Origin: BMS3Bbin11 sp034659075
GTDB lineage: Bacteria > Pseudomonadota > Gammaproteobacteria > BMS3Bbin11
NCBI GenBank assembly: GCA_034659075.1
Contig: JAYEGM010000054.1
Span: 1 to 47,354, forward strand
Direction: 5' to 3'
Length of the DNA stretch: 47,354 nucleotides
Shown: positions 1-8,703 of the stretch, in pieces
Numbering within the stretch: the first letter of the stretch is position 1
Layout of the letters: every line of letters starts with the position of its first letter
Notes under the pieces: model-generated
The model's input: only the letters and a program-made list of their open reading frames with translations
The model's database searches: none
What the model was told of the DNA's origin: nothing
Made by a program: the position numbers and the translations under genes

Positions 1-992
1 GTTAAAGGGATAAAGACCTTCCAGCCCAGACGCATAATCTGGTCATAGCGATAACGCGGGAATGTCGCCCGGAACCAGAGGAAGAAGAACAGCAGAATAC
101 TGGTTTTCAGCAGCAGCCAGTGAATGCCATCACCAAGAAGTAAAACATCTGATACCGCACCAAAAGGTGACATCCAGCCACCAAGAAACATCAATGATGC
201 CAGTGCCGCAATCAAAATCATGTTGGCGTATTCAGCCAGAAAGAAAACTGCAAAAGTCATGCCGGAGTATTCAATAGAAAAACCCCCGACAATTTCCGAT
301 TCACCTTCCGCGACATCAAAAGGTGAGCGGTTGGTTTCGGCCACGCCCGAGATGAAATACACTACGAACATCGGGAATAGCGGCCACAGATACCAGTTTG
401 TCAGTCCTCCGCTCTGTGCCAGAACAATTTCACGCAGATTCAGGCTGCCGGCCGCCATCAGCACCGTTACCAGTGCAAAGCCCATTGCCAGTTCATAGGA
501 GACAATCTGAGCAGCGGAGCGCATGGAGCTGAGAAAGGCATATTTGGAATTTGATGCCCAACCGGCGATGATGATGCCGTAGACGCCAACAGATGTCATT
601 GCAAGCACAAACAACAGCCCTGCATTGATATCTGCCAGTACCAGCGTGTCGGTAAAAGGAATCACAGACCAGGCAGCAAAAGCCGGACCGATTGACAGTA
701 TCGGCGCTAGTATAAACAGGTATTTATTGGACTTGGTCGGAACGATGATTTCTTTAAAAATCAGCTTCATTGCATCCGCAATCGGCTGCAGCCATCCTCG
801 AGGGCCAACCCGGTTAGGCCCGATACGGATCTGCATATAACCAATAATTTTACGCTCCGCATAGGGCAAATAGGCGACAGCGGCAACCAGTGGCGCAAAA
901 ATTGCCACCACTTTGATGAGGGAAATAAGCAGCACATGCAACCAGTCCCAGTCCGGCAGAAAATCAAGCAAATAGAGTATCCATTCAGGCAC
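1..992 (-). CDS. nuoH: NADH-quinone oxidoreductase subunit H (partial, 3' end outside window)
   Basis: Membrane subunit of respiratory complex I, linking the peripheral arm to the membrane arm and forming much of the quinone site. About 330 codons are present and the frame is open at the window edge, so only a short C-terminal tail is missing. Family signatures are visible: YAERKIIGYMQIRIGPNRVG near the N-terminus, GVAETNRSPFDVAEGESE in the quinone-site loop, and RYRYDQIMRLGWK near the end. The most likely start is a GTG at 992, which overlaps the nuoG stop by eight bases. Several long hydrophobic helices are evident. It is the last visible gene of the nuoA-H run. Confidence 0.95.
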   Translation of the reverse strand, partial: MPEWILYLLDFLPDWDWLHVLLISLIKVVAIFAPLVAAVAYLPYAERKIIGYMQIRIGPNRVGPRGWLQPIADAMKLIFKEIIVPTKSNKYLFILAPILSIGPAFAAWSVIPFTDTLVLADINAGLLFVLAMTSVGVYGIIIAGWASNSKYAFLSSMRSAAQIVSYELAMGFALVTVLMAAGSLNLREIVLAQSGGLTNWYLWPLFPMFVVYFISGVAETNRSPFDVAEGESEIVGGFSIEYSGMTFAVFFLAEYANMILIAALASLMFLGGWMSPFGAVSDVLLLGDGIHWLLLKTSILLFFFLWFRATFPRYRYDQIMRLGWKVFIPL

Positions 993-3321
993 GGGACGCT
1001 ACCTCTAACCAGTTTGCGCAGCCTAACCCAGCGGTTTCCTGCATTGCTGTAGGCAACAGCACACAGTTCAACGGAACAGAAGAACTGGCATAAACGCTGA
1101 TGTCAATTTTTCTATCCCCATTCGCCAGTACTACAGTGCTGCCGTCATCAATACCCTTTGATGCCAGCGTGTCGGGATGCATGCCCGCCGCTGCAGGCGG
1201 GTTGTCCAGTGTCTGCTGTAGTGGCTGTGAGCGACGGGTAACCGCATCTACACGATACAAAGGAAGCTCGATGATACAGGCCACCTTGTCCTGTTCAGCA
1301 TGGACGGGTGTATACACATCGATGCTGCCGGTTCCTTTTGTAATACGGCTGGTTTCTCCCTGTATAGAATCACTTGCCATATAATCAAAACCATCAAGAT
1401 CAAGATAATTAGCCAGCACGCGCAGCACCTTCCAACCGGGTCTTGCATCACCCTGCGGATATACTGCGGCTTTCCAGCTCTGCATAGAGCCTTCACAATT
1501 AACATGTGTTCCATCGCTTTCTGAAACACAGGCTAATGGCAACATAACATGCGCAAGCTCTTCTATTTCTTCGCTGCGAAAACTGCCGATATGAATGACC
1601 ATACCGGCTTCACGCAAGGCCTCAACCGCTGCATTGCCAGAAAGGCTGTCCAGCGAAGGCTCAATATTAAATAGCAGGCAGGCTTTCAATGCTGTATCCA
1701 GCATTTCTCTGGCATTTTTTCCACTCGCCTTTCCATCTGTAAATGGCAGGAACATTGCCTGCCAGGCTGCAGCGGCATTGCCCTCTTCCAGCCTGCCGGT
1801 TTTGCTCTCGGTGATGTTCCCGATTATTGTTGCCAATGCAACCAGTAGAGAATAATTGGCATCCATCTGTGCCATAGAACCAACGATAAGCTGGCCATCA
1901 CTGCCGGCTCCGATCAGGCTGTCTGCCAGCCCTTCTAAATCTGCGCTGGCGGAACATGATTCTGCAATATCTGCCACGGCATCACTGATAGAGACCTGCT
2001 TTTTCCCGGCAACGATCACAGCGAGTCGTGCCACAGTAGCCACTAGCTGTAAGGGTGAGACGGCAATATTTGTCTGCAAGGGAAAGGCAAAATCAAACTC
2101 AGTACTGTTGATAGCACTGACACTTGCCCCATTTTTTACTGCTTTGCGCAAACGCGTTGCCAGTACAGGCTGCTCCTTACGGATGTTACTGCCTATTAAT
2201 AATACAGCCTTAGCCTGTTCAAGGCTTGCAATGCTGTCACCCAGCAGAGGTGCTGACATCTCGCCGTCAGCCCTGAAATCCTGTTGCCGCAGACGGTAGT
2301 CCATGTTGTGGCTGCCAAGGCCGCGCATTAATTTTGCCAGCAGGGAGAACTCTTCCAGCGTGGCAGTCGGTGAAGCCAGCGCACCAATGCTATCGGCACC
2401 GTATTCATCAATTATTTTTTTCAACTTGCTGGATACATTGTCCAGCGCGGTCTGCCAGTCTGTTTCTTTCCACTCACCGTTGATCTTCAGCATTGGTGTG
2501 GTTAAACGCTTCTCTGAACTGTTCGCGGTGTAACTGAAACGGTCACGATCTGATAACCATTCCTCATTTATATTTTCGTTCTGGCGCGGCAGCACACGCA
2601 GTACATCGCCACGCAATGTCTGCACTGTAATATTTGAACCTACGGTATCGTGCACAGCAATACCCGGGTAGTCCTGCATTTCCCAGCTACGTGCCTTGAA
2701 ACGGAAGGGTTTGGAAGTCAGCGCACCCACAGGGCACAGATCAATAACATTACCGGACATTTCAGAACACACTGCCTGCCCCATAAAGGTCATAATCTCA
2801 CTGTGCTCGCCGCGGTTTACCATGCCCAGTTCCATTATCCCGGCGATCTCCTGACCAAAGCGTACACAGCGGGTACACTGTATACAGCGCGTCATGTCAG
2901 TGGAAATCAACGAGCCCAGGTTTTTGTCTATTACAACACGCTTGCCTTCTGAGAAACGTGAAATATCCTTGCCATAGCCAACGGCTAAATCCTGCAGTTC
3001 GCATTCACCGCCCTGATCACAGATCGGGCAATCCAGCGGGTGATTGATGAGCAGGAACTCCATAGTGCTTTTCTGCGCAGCTCGTGCCTGCTCAGACTGC
3101 GTTTCAACCTTCATGCCATCTATAATGGGCGTTGCGCAGGCAGGAAGTGGCTTTGGCGCATTTTCAACTTCGACCAGACACATGCGGCAGTTTGCGGCAA
3201 TGGACAGCTTATCGTGATAGCAGAACCTCGGGATATAAATACCCGCCGCATCAGCTGCTCTAATCAACATTGAGCCCGCTTCAGCTTCTATCTTTTGTCC
3301 GTTAATTTCTATTGTTGCCAT
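985..3321 (-). CDS. nuoG: NADH-quinone oxidoreductase subunit G
   Basis: Largest peripheral-arm subunit of complex I, carrying iron-sulfur clusters that pass electrons from NuoF/NuoE toward NuoB. The 778-residue product has an N-terminal 2Fe-2S ferredoxin domain (C34, C45, C48, C62), the N3 ligand set H94-C98-C101-C107, and N4 cysteines C146, C149, C152 and C196. A long molybdopterin-oxidoreductase-like domain without an obvious cofactor role follows. Length is normal for the shorter proteobacterial form. The gene sits 44 nt after nuoF, and its stop overlaps the nuoH start. Confidence 0.96.
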   Translation of the reverse strand: MATIEINGQKIEAEAGSMLIRAADAAGIYIPRFCYHDKLSIAANCRMCLVEVENAPKPLPACATPIIDGMKVETQSEQARAAQKSTMEFLLINHPLDCPICDQGGECELQDLAVGYGKDISRFSEGKRVVIDKNLGSLISTDMTRCIQCTRCVRFGQEIAGIMELGMVNRGEHSEIMTFMGQAVCSEMSGNVIDLCPVGALTSKPFRFKARSWEMQDYPGIAVHDTVGSNITVQTLRGDVLRVLPRQNENINEEWLSDRDRFSYTANSSEKRLTTPMLKINGEWKETDWQTALDNVSSKLKKIIDEYGADSIGALASPTATLEEFSLLAKLMRGLGSHNMDYRLRQQDFRADGEMSAPLLGDSIASLEQAKAVLLIGSNIRKEQPVLATRLRKAVKNGASVSAINSTEFDFAFPLQTNIAVSPLQLVATVARLAVIVAGKKQVSISDAVADIAESCSASADLEGLADSLIGAGSDGQLIVGSMAQMDANYSLLVALATIIGNITESKTGRLEEGNAAAAWQAMFLPFTDGKASGKNAREMLDTALKACLLFNIEPSLDSLSGNAAVEALREAGMVIHIGSFRSEEIEELAHVMLPLACVSESDGTHVNCEGSMQSWKAAVYPQGDARPGWKVLRVLANYLDLDGFDYMASDSIQGETSRITKGTGSIDVYTPVHAEQDKVACIIELPLYRVDAVTRRSQPLQQTLDNPPAAAGMHPDTLASKGIDDGSTVVLANGDRKIDISVYASSSVPLNCVLLPTAMQETAGLGCANWLEVASRA

Positions 3322-3365
3322 ATCTAGTCGTATCTGCCCGGTTTCTTCAGACAGTTGCTTTGCGA

Positions 3366-4637
3366 TTAATAGTTAGAATCAATTTTTTCTTCAAATTCAC
3401 TTCTGAAACGTGTAATAAAACTGGCTACCGGCATCGCTGCCGCATCACCGAGGGCGCAGATAGTGCGTCCCTGGATGCTATCAGCCATGTCGGCCAGCAG
3501 ATCAAGATCTTCTTCTTTACCAGCACCCGAATTGATACGGTGTATCACCCGATACAACCAGCCCGTCCCTTCCCTGCACGGTGTACACTGACCGCAGGAT
3601 TCCTCATAATAAAAGTGGGAAAGTCGCTCCAGTACATCGACCATATCTGTCGTATCGTCCATTACGATCACAGAGCCAGCACCTAGCATGGATCCGGCAC
3701 CGGCAATAGAATCATAGTCCATATCCAGTTCCATCATGATATGGGCTGGCAGCACCGGAACTGAAGAACCTCCCGGAATGACGGCCTTTAGCGTCCGCCC
3801 ATCGCGCACACCACCGGCCAGCTCCAGCAGGTCTTTGAACGGAGTACCCATCGGTACTTCATAGTTGCCCGGTTTATTGACATGGCCGGAGACTGAAAAA
3901 AGCTTGGTGCCGCCATTATTGGGCTTGCCCAGGTCGGCAAACCAGCTGCCACCCTTTTCCAGTATCACAGGTATTGATGCCAGCGTTTCTGTATTGTTGA
4001 TTGTTGTCGGCTTGCCATAGAGCCCAAACCCGGCAGGAAATGGCGGCTTAAACCTGGGCTGGCCTTTCTTCCCTTCTATCGATTCAAGCAGGGCTGTTTC
4101 TTCGCCGCAGATATAGGCCCCGGCACCGAGATGTACATGTAAATCAAAGTCAAAACCGGAGCCCTGAATGTCGGCACCAAGCAAACCAGCTTCCCGGGCT
4201 TCAGCTAATGCGGCTTCGAAACGTTCGTACGGTTCCCAGAATTCTCCACGGATATAGTTGTAACCAACAGATGCGCCGATGCAATATCCGGCAATGATCA
4301 TGCCCTCGATTAACTGGTGCGGGTTATAACGCAGGATATCGCGGTCTTTGAAAGTCCCCGGCTCACCTTCATCTGAATTACAGACGATGTATTTCTGTCC
4401 CGGTGCAGTGCGAGGCATAAAGCTCCATTTCAGACCCGTCGGGAAACCGGCACCGCCACGGCCACGCAGACCGGAAGCTTTAACTTCTTCAATGATTTCA
4501 TCAGCAGGTGTTTTTTCTTTTAATATCTTTTTCAGTGCTGAATAACCGCCTATTTCGAGGTAGCTTTTCAGGCTCCATGGCTCGTCCTTTGCCAGAGTAC
4601 GGAAACAGACAAGATTCAGTTTGCTTTCGTCAATCAT
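3366..4637 (-). CDS. nuoF: NADH-quinone oxidoreductase subunit F
   Basis: NADH-oxidising flavoprotein of complex I, binding FMN and NADH and one 4Fe-4S cluster (N3 in mitochondrial naming). Visible signatures are GLRGRGGAGFPTGLKW for NADH/FMN binding, CNSDEGEPGTFKDRD, and the C-terminal cluster motif ESCGQCTPCREGTGW followed by the fourth cysteine in GRTICALGD. The frame extends six codons further to 4655, but the ATG at 4637 (MIDESKLN) fits the family better. It lies one base after the nuoE stop with a GAGGGA ribosome site upstream. From this start the protein is 423 residues. Confidence 0.96.
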   Translation of the reverse strand: MIDESKLNLVCFRTLAKDEPWSLKSYLEIGGYSALKKILKEKTPADEIIEEVKASGLRGRGGAGFPTGLKWSFMPRTAPGQKYIVCNSDEGEPGTFKDRDILRYNPHQLIEGMIIAGYCIGASVGYNYIRGEFWEPYERFEAALAEAREAGLLGADIQGSGFDFDLHVHLGAGAYICGEETALLESIEGKKGQPRFKPPFPAGFGLYGKPTTINNTETLASIPVILEKGGSWFADLGKPNNGGTKLFSVSGHVNKPGNYEVPMGTPFKDLLELAGGVRDGRTLKAVIPGGSSVPVLPAHIMMELDMDYDSIAGAGSMLGAGSVIVMDDTTDMVDVLERLSHFYYEESCGQCTPCREGTGWLYRVIHRINSGAGKEEDLDLLADMADSIQGRTICALGDAAAMPVASFITRFRSEFEEKIDSNY

Positions 4638-4638
4638 G

Positions 4639-5121
4639 TTAATCCAGTCCCTCAAGTATGCTGTCGATACTGTCAGGTGTCAGATTTTCGTGGTAATCCT
4701 TATTGACCTGCATCATCGGAGCACCGCCACAGGCCCCCAGGCATTCCACTTCCTTTATGCTTATGCGCCCATCTGCAGTCGTTTCACCCGGTCCGATTCC
4801 TGTTTTTTCCTTCAGCTGGTCGAGTACTTTTTTCGAACCGCACAACTGGCAGGAAATATTGGTGCAAACGCATATCTTGTGTACCCCGACATCCTTGTGT
4901 TCATACATAGAATAAAAAGTAGCTACTTCATAGACATGGATGGGTGGTATAGCCAGTAAATCGGCGATTTCCTGCATAACGTCTTTGCTGATCCAGCGAA
5001 ACTCTTCCTGTGCGATACGCAATGCGGCCATCACAGCAGACTGCCCGCGATCAGCAGGATACTTTTCAAGTTCCTTTTCGATCTGGCTTAATGCGCCAGC
5101 AGATAAAGTCATGCCTGTCAT
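4639..5121 (-). CDS. nuoE: NADH-quinone oxidoreductase subunit E
   Basis: Small thioredoxin-fold subunit of the NADH dehydrogenase module, holding the off-path 2Fe-2S cluster N1a. The 160-residue protein keeps the four ligands C86, C91, C127 and C131 in the contexts CTNISC and CLGACGGAP. The ATG at 5121 overlaps the nuoD stop as ATGA, indicating translational coupling. A second ATG three codons later is also possible. It lies between nuoD and nuoF in standard order. Confidence 0.96.
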   Translation of the reverse strand: MTGMTLSAGALSQIEKELEKYPADRGQSAVMAALRIAQEEFRWISKDVMQEIADLLAIPPIHVYEVATFYSMYEHKDVGVHKICVCTNISCQLCGSKKVLDQLKEKTGIGPGETTADGRISIKEVECLGACGGAPMMQVNKDYHENLTPDSIDSILEGLD

Positions 5122-6371
5122 CGATCAACTTCTCCGAAAACAATGTCCTGGGTACCTATGATAGCCACTACATCGGCCAGCATATGTCCGCTGGACATTT
5201 CATCCATGGCGGAGAGATGAGCAAAACCCGGGGCACGAATCTTGACTCGATAGGGCTTGTTAGCACCGTCTGAAACAAGATAGATACCAAATTCACCTTT
5301 TGGATGCTCGACGGCGGCATAGGCCTGCCCTTCCGGTACACAGAAACCTTCAGTAAATAATTTGAAATGGTGGATCAGCGCTTCCATATCGTGCTTCATG
5401 GATTCGCGCTTAGGCGGCACAATCTTATGGTCTTCTACCATTACTGCACCGTGATTATTGCGTAACCATTCAACACACTGGCGAATAATGCGATTGGATT
5501 GACGAAACTCTTCTATGCGCACCAGGTAGCGGTCATAGGTATCGCCGTTAGTTCCGACAGGAATATCAAAATCCAGCCGGTCATACACTTCATAGGGCTG
5601 CTTTTTGCGCAGGTCCCATTCAACTCCAGAGCCGCGCAGCATAGGACCGGTAAAGCCCAGGTTTCTGGCACGTTCAGGCGAAACGATGCCAATATCGACA
5701 GTGCGCTGTTTCCAGATACGGTTGTCCGTTAACAGGGTTTCGTATTCATCTACATGTGCAGGAAAACGTTCGGTGAAATCCCAGATAAAATCCAGCAGGG
5801 AACCCTGCCGGTTCTCATTCATACGGTCGACGGCTTTCTGATTATGCCATTTAGACGGCTCATATTGCGGCATACGATCCGGCAGGTCACGGTAGACACC
5901 GCCAGGTCGGTAATAGGTGGCATGTAAACGTGCACCGGATACCGCCTCGTAGATATCCATCAGGTCTTCACGCTCTCTGAAACAGTAGAGAAACATAGTC
6001 ATGGCGCCAATATCCAGACCATGCCCTGCTAACCACAGCAAATGATTCAGAATTCGCGTGATTTCATCAAACATGACCCGGATATACTGTGCCCGCAAAG
6101 GTACTTCTACACCGAGCATTTTCTCTATCGCCAGTACATAGGCATGTTCATTCGACATCATAGAGACATAATCAAGCCTGTCCATATAACCGATACTTTG
6201 ATTATAAGGCTTGGTCTCACAAAGTTTTTCAGTCGCTCGGTGCAACAGGCCGATATGCGGGTCAGCACGCTGTACTACTTCACCGTCCAGTTCCAGCACC
6301 AGGCGCAGGACACCATGCGCCGCCGGGTGCTGCGGGCCAAAGTTCATTGTGTAATTACGAATTTCAGGCAC
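5118..6371 (-). CDS. nuoD: NADH-quinone oxidoreductase subunit D
   Basis: 49-kDa-type subunit, related to NiFe-hydrogenase large subunits, that builds the quinone pocket with NuoB. The open frame extends to 6419, but the conserved N-terminus starts with a GTG at 6371, giving VPEIRNYTMNFGPQHPAAHG. This start has AGGAAGG just upstream and overlaps the nuoC stop by eight bases. From it the protein is 417 residues, and it ends with the conserved GTQDIVFGEVDR. NuoC and NuoD are separate genes, unlike the fused NuoCD of E. coli. Confidence 0.95.
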   Translation of the reverse strand: MPEIRNYTMNFGPQHPAAHGVLRLVLELDGEVVQRADPHIGLLHRATEKLCETKPYNQSIGYMDRLDYVSMMSNEHAYVLAIEKMLGVEVPLRAQYIRVMFDEITRILNHLLWLAGHGLDIGAMTMFLYCFREREDLMDIYEAVSGARLHATYYRPGGVYRDLPDRMPQYEPSKWHNQKAVDRMNENRQGSLLDFIWDFTERFPAHVDEYETLLTDNRIWKQRTVDIGIVSPERARNLGFTGPMLRGSGVEWDLRKKQPYEVYDRLDFDIPVGTNGDTYDRYLVRIEEFRQSNRIIRQCVEWLRNNHGAVMVEDHKIVPPKRESMKHDMEALIHHFKLFTEGFCVPEGQAYAAVEHPKGEFGIYLVSDGANKPYRVKIRAPGFAHLSAMDEMSSGHMLADVVAIIGTQDIVFGEVDR

Positions 6372-6969
6372 CGTAACCTTCCTCCCTGATGACTCTAGGT
6401 ACCAGAACACGAGGTTCAATGGATACAGGCTGGTAAACTACCCTGCCTTTATCCTCGTCATATCGCATTTCCACATGACCGGAGACCGGAAAATCTTTAC
6501 GGAACGGATGGCCGACGAATCCATAGTCTGTAAGAATTCGTCGCAGATCCGGATGCCCCTTGAAAAGAATACCGAAGAGGTCGAAGGCCTCACGTTCAAA
6601 CCAGTCAGCCGACTTCCATATGTCAATGACGGAATCGACCATCGGTGAGGATTCTTCAACGAAAACGCGAAGCCGCAGCCGCTGGTTACGAGAGGTAGAA
6701 AGTAAATGATAAACCACGGCGAAGCGGGGCCTGCCCCATGTTTCACCCGCTTCCTGGCGATACTGGAGATAATCAACACCGCATACATCAATCAGGGTAT
6801 CAAAGGCGAAGTTTTCGCCGCTAATTAATTTCCGGCAGACATCATGCAGTGAATCATTGACCAGATCGACGGTTAATTCGCCGAATTCGATGTGAGATGC
6901 CTGCACAGCCTCACCCGCTATTTCTGCTATGCGCGATTGCAGCGCCTGTAATCTTTCGATATTTTTCAT
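6364..6969 (-). CDS. nuoC: NADH-quinone oxidoreductase subunit C
   Basis: 30-kDa-type peripheral subunit that packs against NuoD and NuoB near the quinone site. The 201-residue product has the diagnostic C-terminal block EREAFDLFGILFKGHPDLRR followed by GHPFRKDFPVSGHVEMRYD. The N-terminal about 80 residues are variable, as usual. The gene begins three bases after the nuoB stop and its stop overlaps the nuoD GTG. Confidence 0.96.
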   Translation of the reverse strand: MKNIERLQALQSRIAEIAGEAVQASHIEFGELTVDLVNDSLHDVCRKLISGENFAFDTLIDVCGVDYLQYRQEAGETWGRPRFAVVYHLLSTSRNQRLRLRVFVEESSPMVDSVIDIWKSADWFEREAFDLFGILFKGHPDLRRILTDYGFVGHPFRKDFPVSGHVEMRYDEDKGRVVYQPVSIEPRVLVPRVIREEGYGA

Positions 6970-6972
6970 CTG

Positions 6973-7467
6973 TTAGCTGCGGGCAATGGTGTTGGTCCGA
7001 ATTTTCTTCTGCAACTGCAATATACCGTATAGCAATGCTTCAGCTGTAGGAGGACACCCCGGCACATAGATATCAACCGGCACGATACGATCGCATCCAC
7101 GTACCACAGAATAGGAATAATGATAGTAGCCCCCGCCATTGGCACAGGATCCCATAGAGATTACCCAACGCGGCTCTGCCATCTGGTCATAGACTTTTCT
7201 AAGCGGGGCAGCCATCTTATTAGTGAGAGTACCTGCGACAATCATTACATCAGACTGCCGCGGAGTGGGGCGGAACATAATACCAAAACGATCAAGGTCA
7301 TACCGCGAAGCGCCTGCCTGCATCATTTCAACAGCACAACAGGCCAGTCCAAATGTTACCGGCCACATAGAACCGGTACGGGCCCAGTTAATCAGGCTGT
7401 CTGCCGTGGTAACTGCCCAGCCCCTTTCAACCAGACCATTATCAGCAACGCTGTCTGTCACTCCCAT
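6973..7467 (-). CDS. nuoB: NADH-quinone oxidoreductase subunit B
   Basis: Subunit carrying the terminal 4Fe-4S cluster N2, which reduces quinone. From the ATG at 7467 (MGVTDSV) the protein is 164 residues, with ligands C43 and C44 (GLACCAVEMM), C108 (MGSCAN) and C138 (VPGCPPTAEA). An upstream ATG at 7488 is in frame but would overlap nuoA by about 30 nt. The 7467 start overlaps nuoA by 10 nt, has AAGGGG upstream and matches family length. Confidence 0.95.
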   Translation of the reverse strand: MGVTDSVADNGLVERGWAVTTADSLINWARTGSMWPVTFGLACCAVEMMQAGASRYDLDRFGIMFRPTPRQSDVMIVAGTLTNKMAAPLRKVYDQMAEPRWVISMGSCANGGGYYHYSYSVVRGCDRIVPVDIYVPGCPPTAEALLYGILQLQKKIRTNTIARS

Positions 7468-7838
7468 TCCAGCGCCCCTTTTGTCCATTCATAGATGAAG
7501 CCGACGACCAGTATGCCAAGAAAAATCATCATCGCAACGAAACCGAACATGCCGACTGACTCTTCCTGTAGAACAACTGCCCAGGGAAAAAGAAAGGCAA
7601 TTTCAAGGTCAAAAATAATAAAAAGGATTGCAACCAGGTAATAACGCACGTCAAATTTCATACGTGCATCTTCAAATTCATCAAATCCGCATTCGAACGG
7701 TGACAGCTTAATGGGGTCAGGGCGATCGACTTTCAGTAACATGCTGAAAATCTTGCCGAAAACGATAAGCATTGCGCCGAACATAAAGCCCACAGCAATG
7801 AACACCAGAATCGGTATATAGTTTTCTAGCATTGTCAT
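7458..7838 (-). CDS. nuoA: NADH-quinone oxidoreductase subunit A
   Basis: Small membrane subunit with three predicted helices (about residues 8-30, 62-84 and 92-115). The conserved loop PFECGFD around C50 and the block FDVRYYLVAILFIIFDLEI identify it. It is the first gene of the complex I operon. The ATG at 7838 has no convincing Shine-Dalgarno of its own; a second ATG lies two codons in. It overlaps the stop of a possible 10-codon leader (7835-7867) that does have a strong ribosome site. Confidence 0.95.
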   Translation of the reverse strand: MTMLENYIPILVFIAVGFMFGAMLIVFGKIFSMLLKVDRPDPIKLSPFECGFDEFEDARMKFDVRYYLVAILFIIFDLEIAFLFPWAVVLQEESVGMFGFVAMMIFLGILVVGFIYEWTKGALEWE

Positions 7839-7867
7839 TTTGCAATATTGACTGTGCCTCTCGGCAT
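7835..7867 (-). CDS. possible 10-codon leader ORF coupled to nuoA
   Basis: The sequence shows an ATG at 7867 preceded by GGAGGAG at good spacing. It opens a reading frame for MPRGTVNIAK whose TGA overlaps the nuoA ATG as ATGA. nuoA itself lacks a clear ribosome site, so the mini-ORF could load ribosomes by translational coupling. I recognise no conserved peptide, and a chance match is possible. Confidence 0.35.
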   Translation of the reverse strand: MPRGTVNIAK

Positions 7868-7905
7868 GTCACTCCTCCAATTGCGCGGCAAAAACTGAAG
7901 CGCTC

Positions 7906-7934
7906 AGTCTAGGGCGGCTTGCCTTACGTGTCAA
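7906..7934 (-). promoter_or_regulatory. sigma-70-type promoter for the nuo operon
   Basis: TTGACA (7934-7929) and TAGACT (7911-7906) are separated by 17 bp, placing a start near 7899, about 60 nt upstream of nuoA. The perfect -35 box makes this the best promoter between tRNA-Leu and nuoA. The rest of 7935-8062 is AT-rich and shows no gene. Confidence 0.7.
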
Positions 7935-8062
7935 GCCAGGCTACGACTAATTTACCGTTACATTACAATTACTTACAATATCTCCCACAAAGTCAGCACA
8001 AGTATTATTTATTGCAGGAAAAGAAAATCTCAGCGCATTTAGCGGCTGAAACTTTTTTATTA

Positions 8063-8147
8063 TGGTGCCGAAGGCCGGACTCGAACCGGCATGACTTGCG
8101 TCACCGCCCCCTCAAGACGGCGTGTCTACCAATTTCACCACTTCGGC
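8063..8147 (-). tRNA. tRNA-Leu(GAG)
   Basis: An 85-nt class II tRNA with encoded CCA. The acceptor stem GCCGAAG pairs with CTTCGGC. The anticodon stem CCGTC/GGCGG holds loop TTGAGGG, giving anticodon GAG (leucine). A variable arm and the T-arm GGTTCGAGTCC are present. It lies between secG and nuoA on the same strand, an arrangement common in this group, and may be processed from a secG read-through transcript. Confidence 0.96.
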
Positions 8148-8162
8148 AATGTTCCAGATGTT

Positions 8163-8657
8163 CTATTCATTATTTTCGGGCTTGACCTTGCCAGGTACAG
8201 TTTCCGGCACTTCAGGTACTACCGGAATTTCTGCAGCCGGTGAAGTGCCAATTTCTACACTTTCACCTACCGTTTTTGTGGCAGGCAATTCAGGAACGCC
8301 CTGCATTGACTTATCAACTTTATCAACAGGGATAACCGGCATAGTGTCTATCTGTTCCGGTACAGTTTTCTCAACTTCCTGAATAACTCTATCTGTAACA
8401 CTGGTCGGTTTTGCTGATTTACTGTAAAGATAGGTAAGTGACATACTGGTCAGAAAGAATACCGTAGCAAGTACTGCCGTTGTACGTGAGAGAAAGTTAG
8501 CAGAGCCCTGGCTGCCAAAAAGAGAGCCGGAAGCGCCGCCGCCTCCTCCTCCGCCAAATGCAGCACCGGCATCTGCACCCTTGCCGTGCTGAACCAGCAC
8601 CAGTCCAACTATGCCTACGGCGACCAGTACGTGTATTGCTATCAGTATATTAATCAT
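8163..8657 (-). CDS. secG: Sec translocon auxiliary subunit SecG
   Basis: Accessory subunit of the SecYEG protein-export channel. Two transmembrane helices (about residues 2-22 and 54-76) flank the conserved HGKGADAGAAFG loop, here enlarged by a run of seven glycines, and GSQGSANFLSR. The protein is 164 residues, longer than the usual 75-130. The extra length is a Pro/Val/Glu-rich hydrophilic tail of about 85 residues after the second helix. The gene follows tpiA and precedes tRNA-Leu. Confidence 0.93.
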   Translation of the reverse strand: MINILIAIHVLVAVGIVGLVLVQHGKGADAGAAFGGGGGGGASGSLFGSQGSANFLSRTTAVLATVFFLTSMSLTYLYSKSAKPTSVTDRVIQEVEKTVPEQIDTMPVIPVDKVDKSMQGVPELPATKTVGESVEIGTSPAAEIPVVPEVPETVPGKVKPENNE

Positions 8658-8703
8658 GATGATTGATCAGTTAGATTACGTGTTGGTTATTCAGTATGAA
8701 TAA

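Noticed and set aside
7468..7488. Upstream ATG for nuoB at 7488
   Set aside because: It would overlap nuoA by about 30 nt and add residues not seen in the family; the 7467 start has a better ribosome site.
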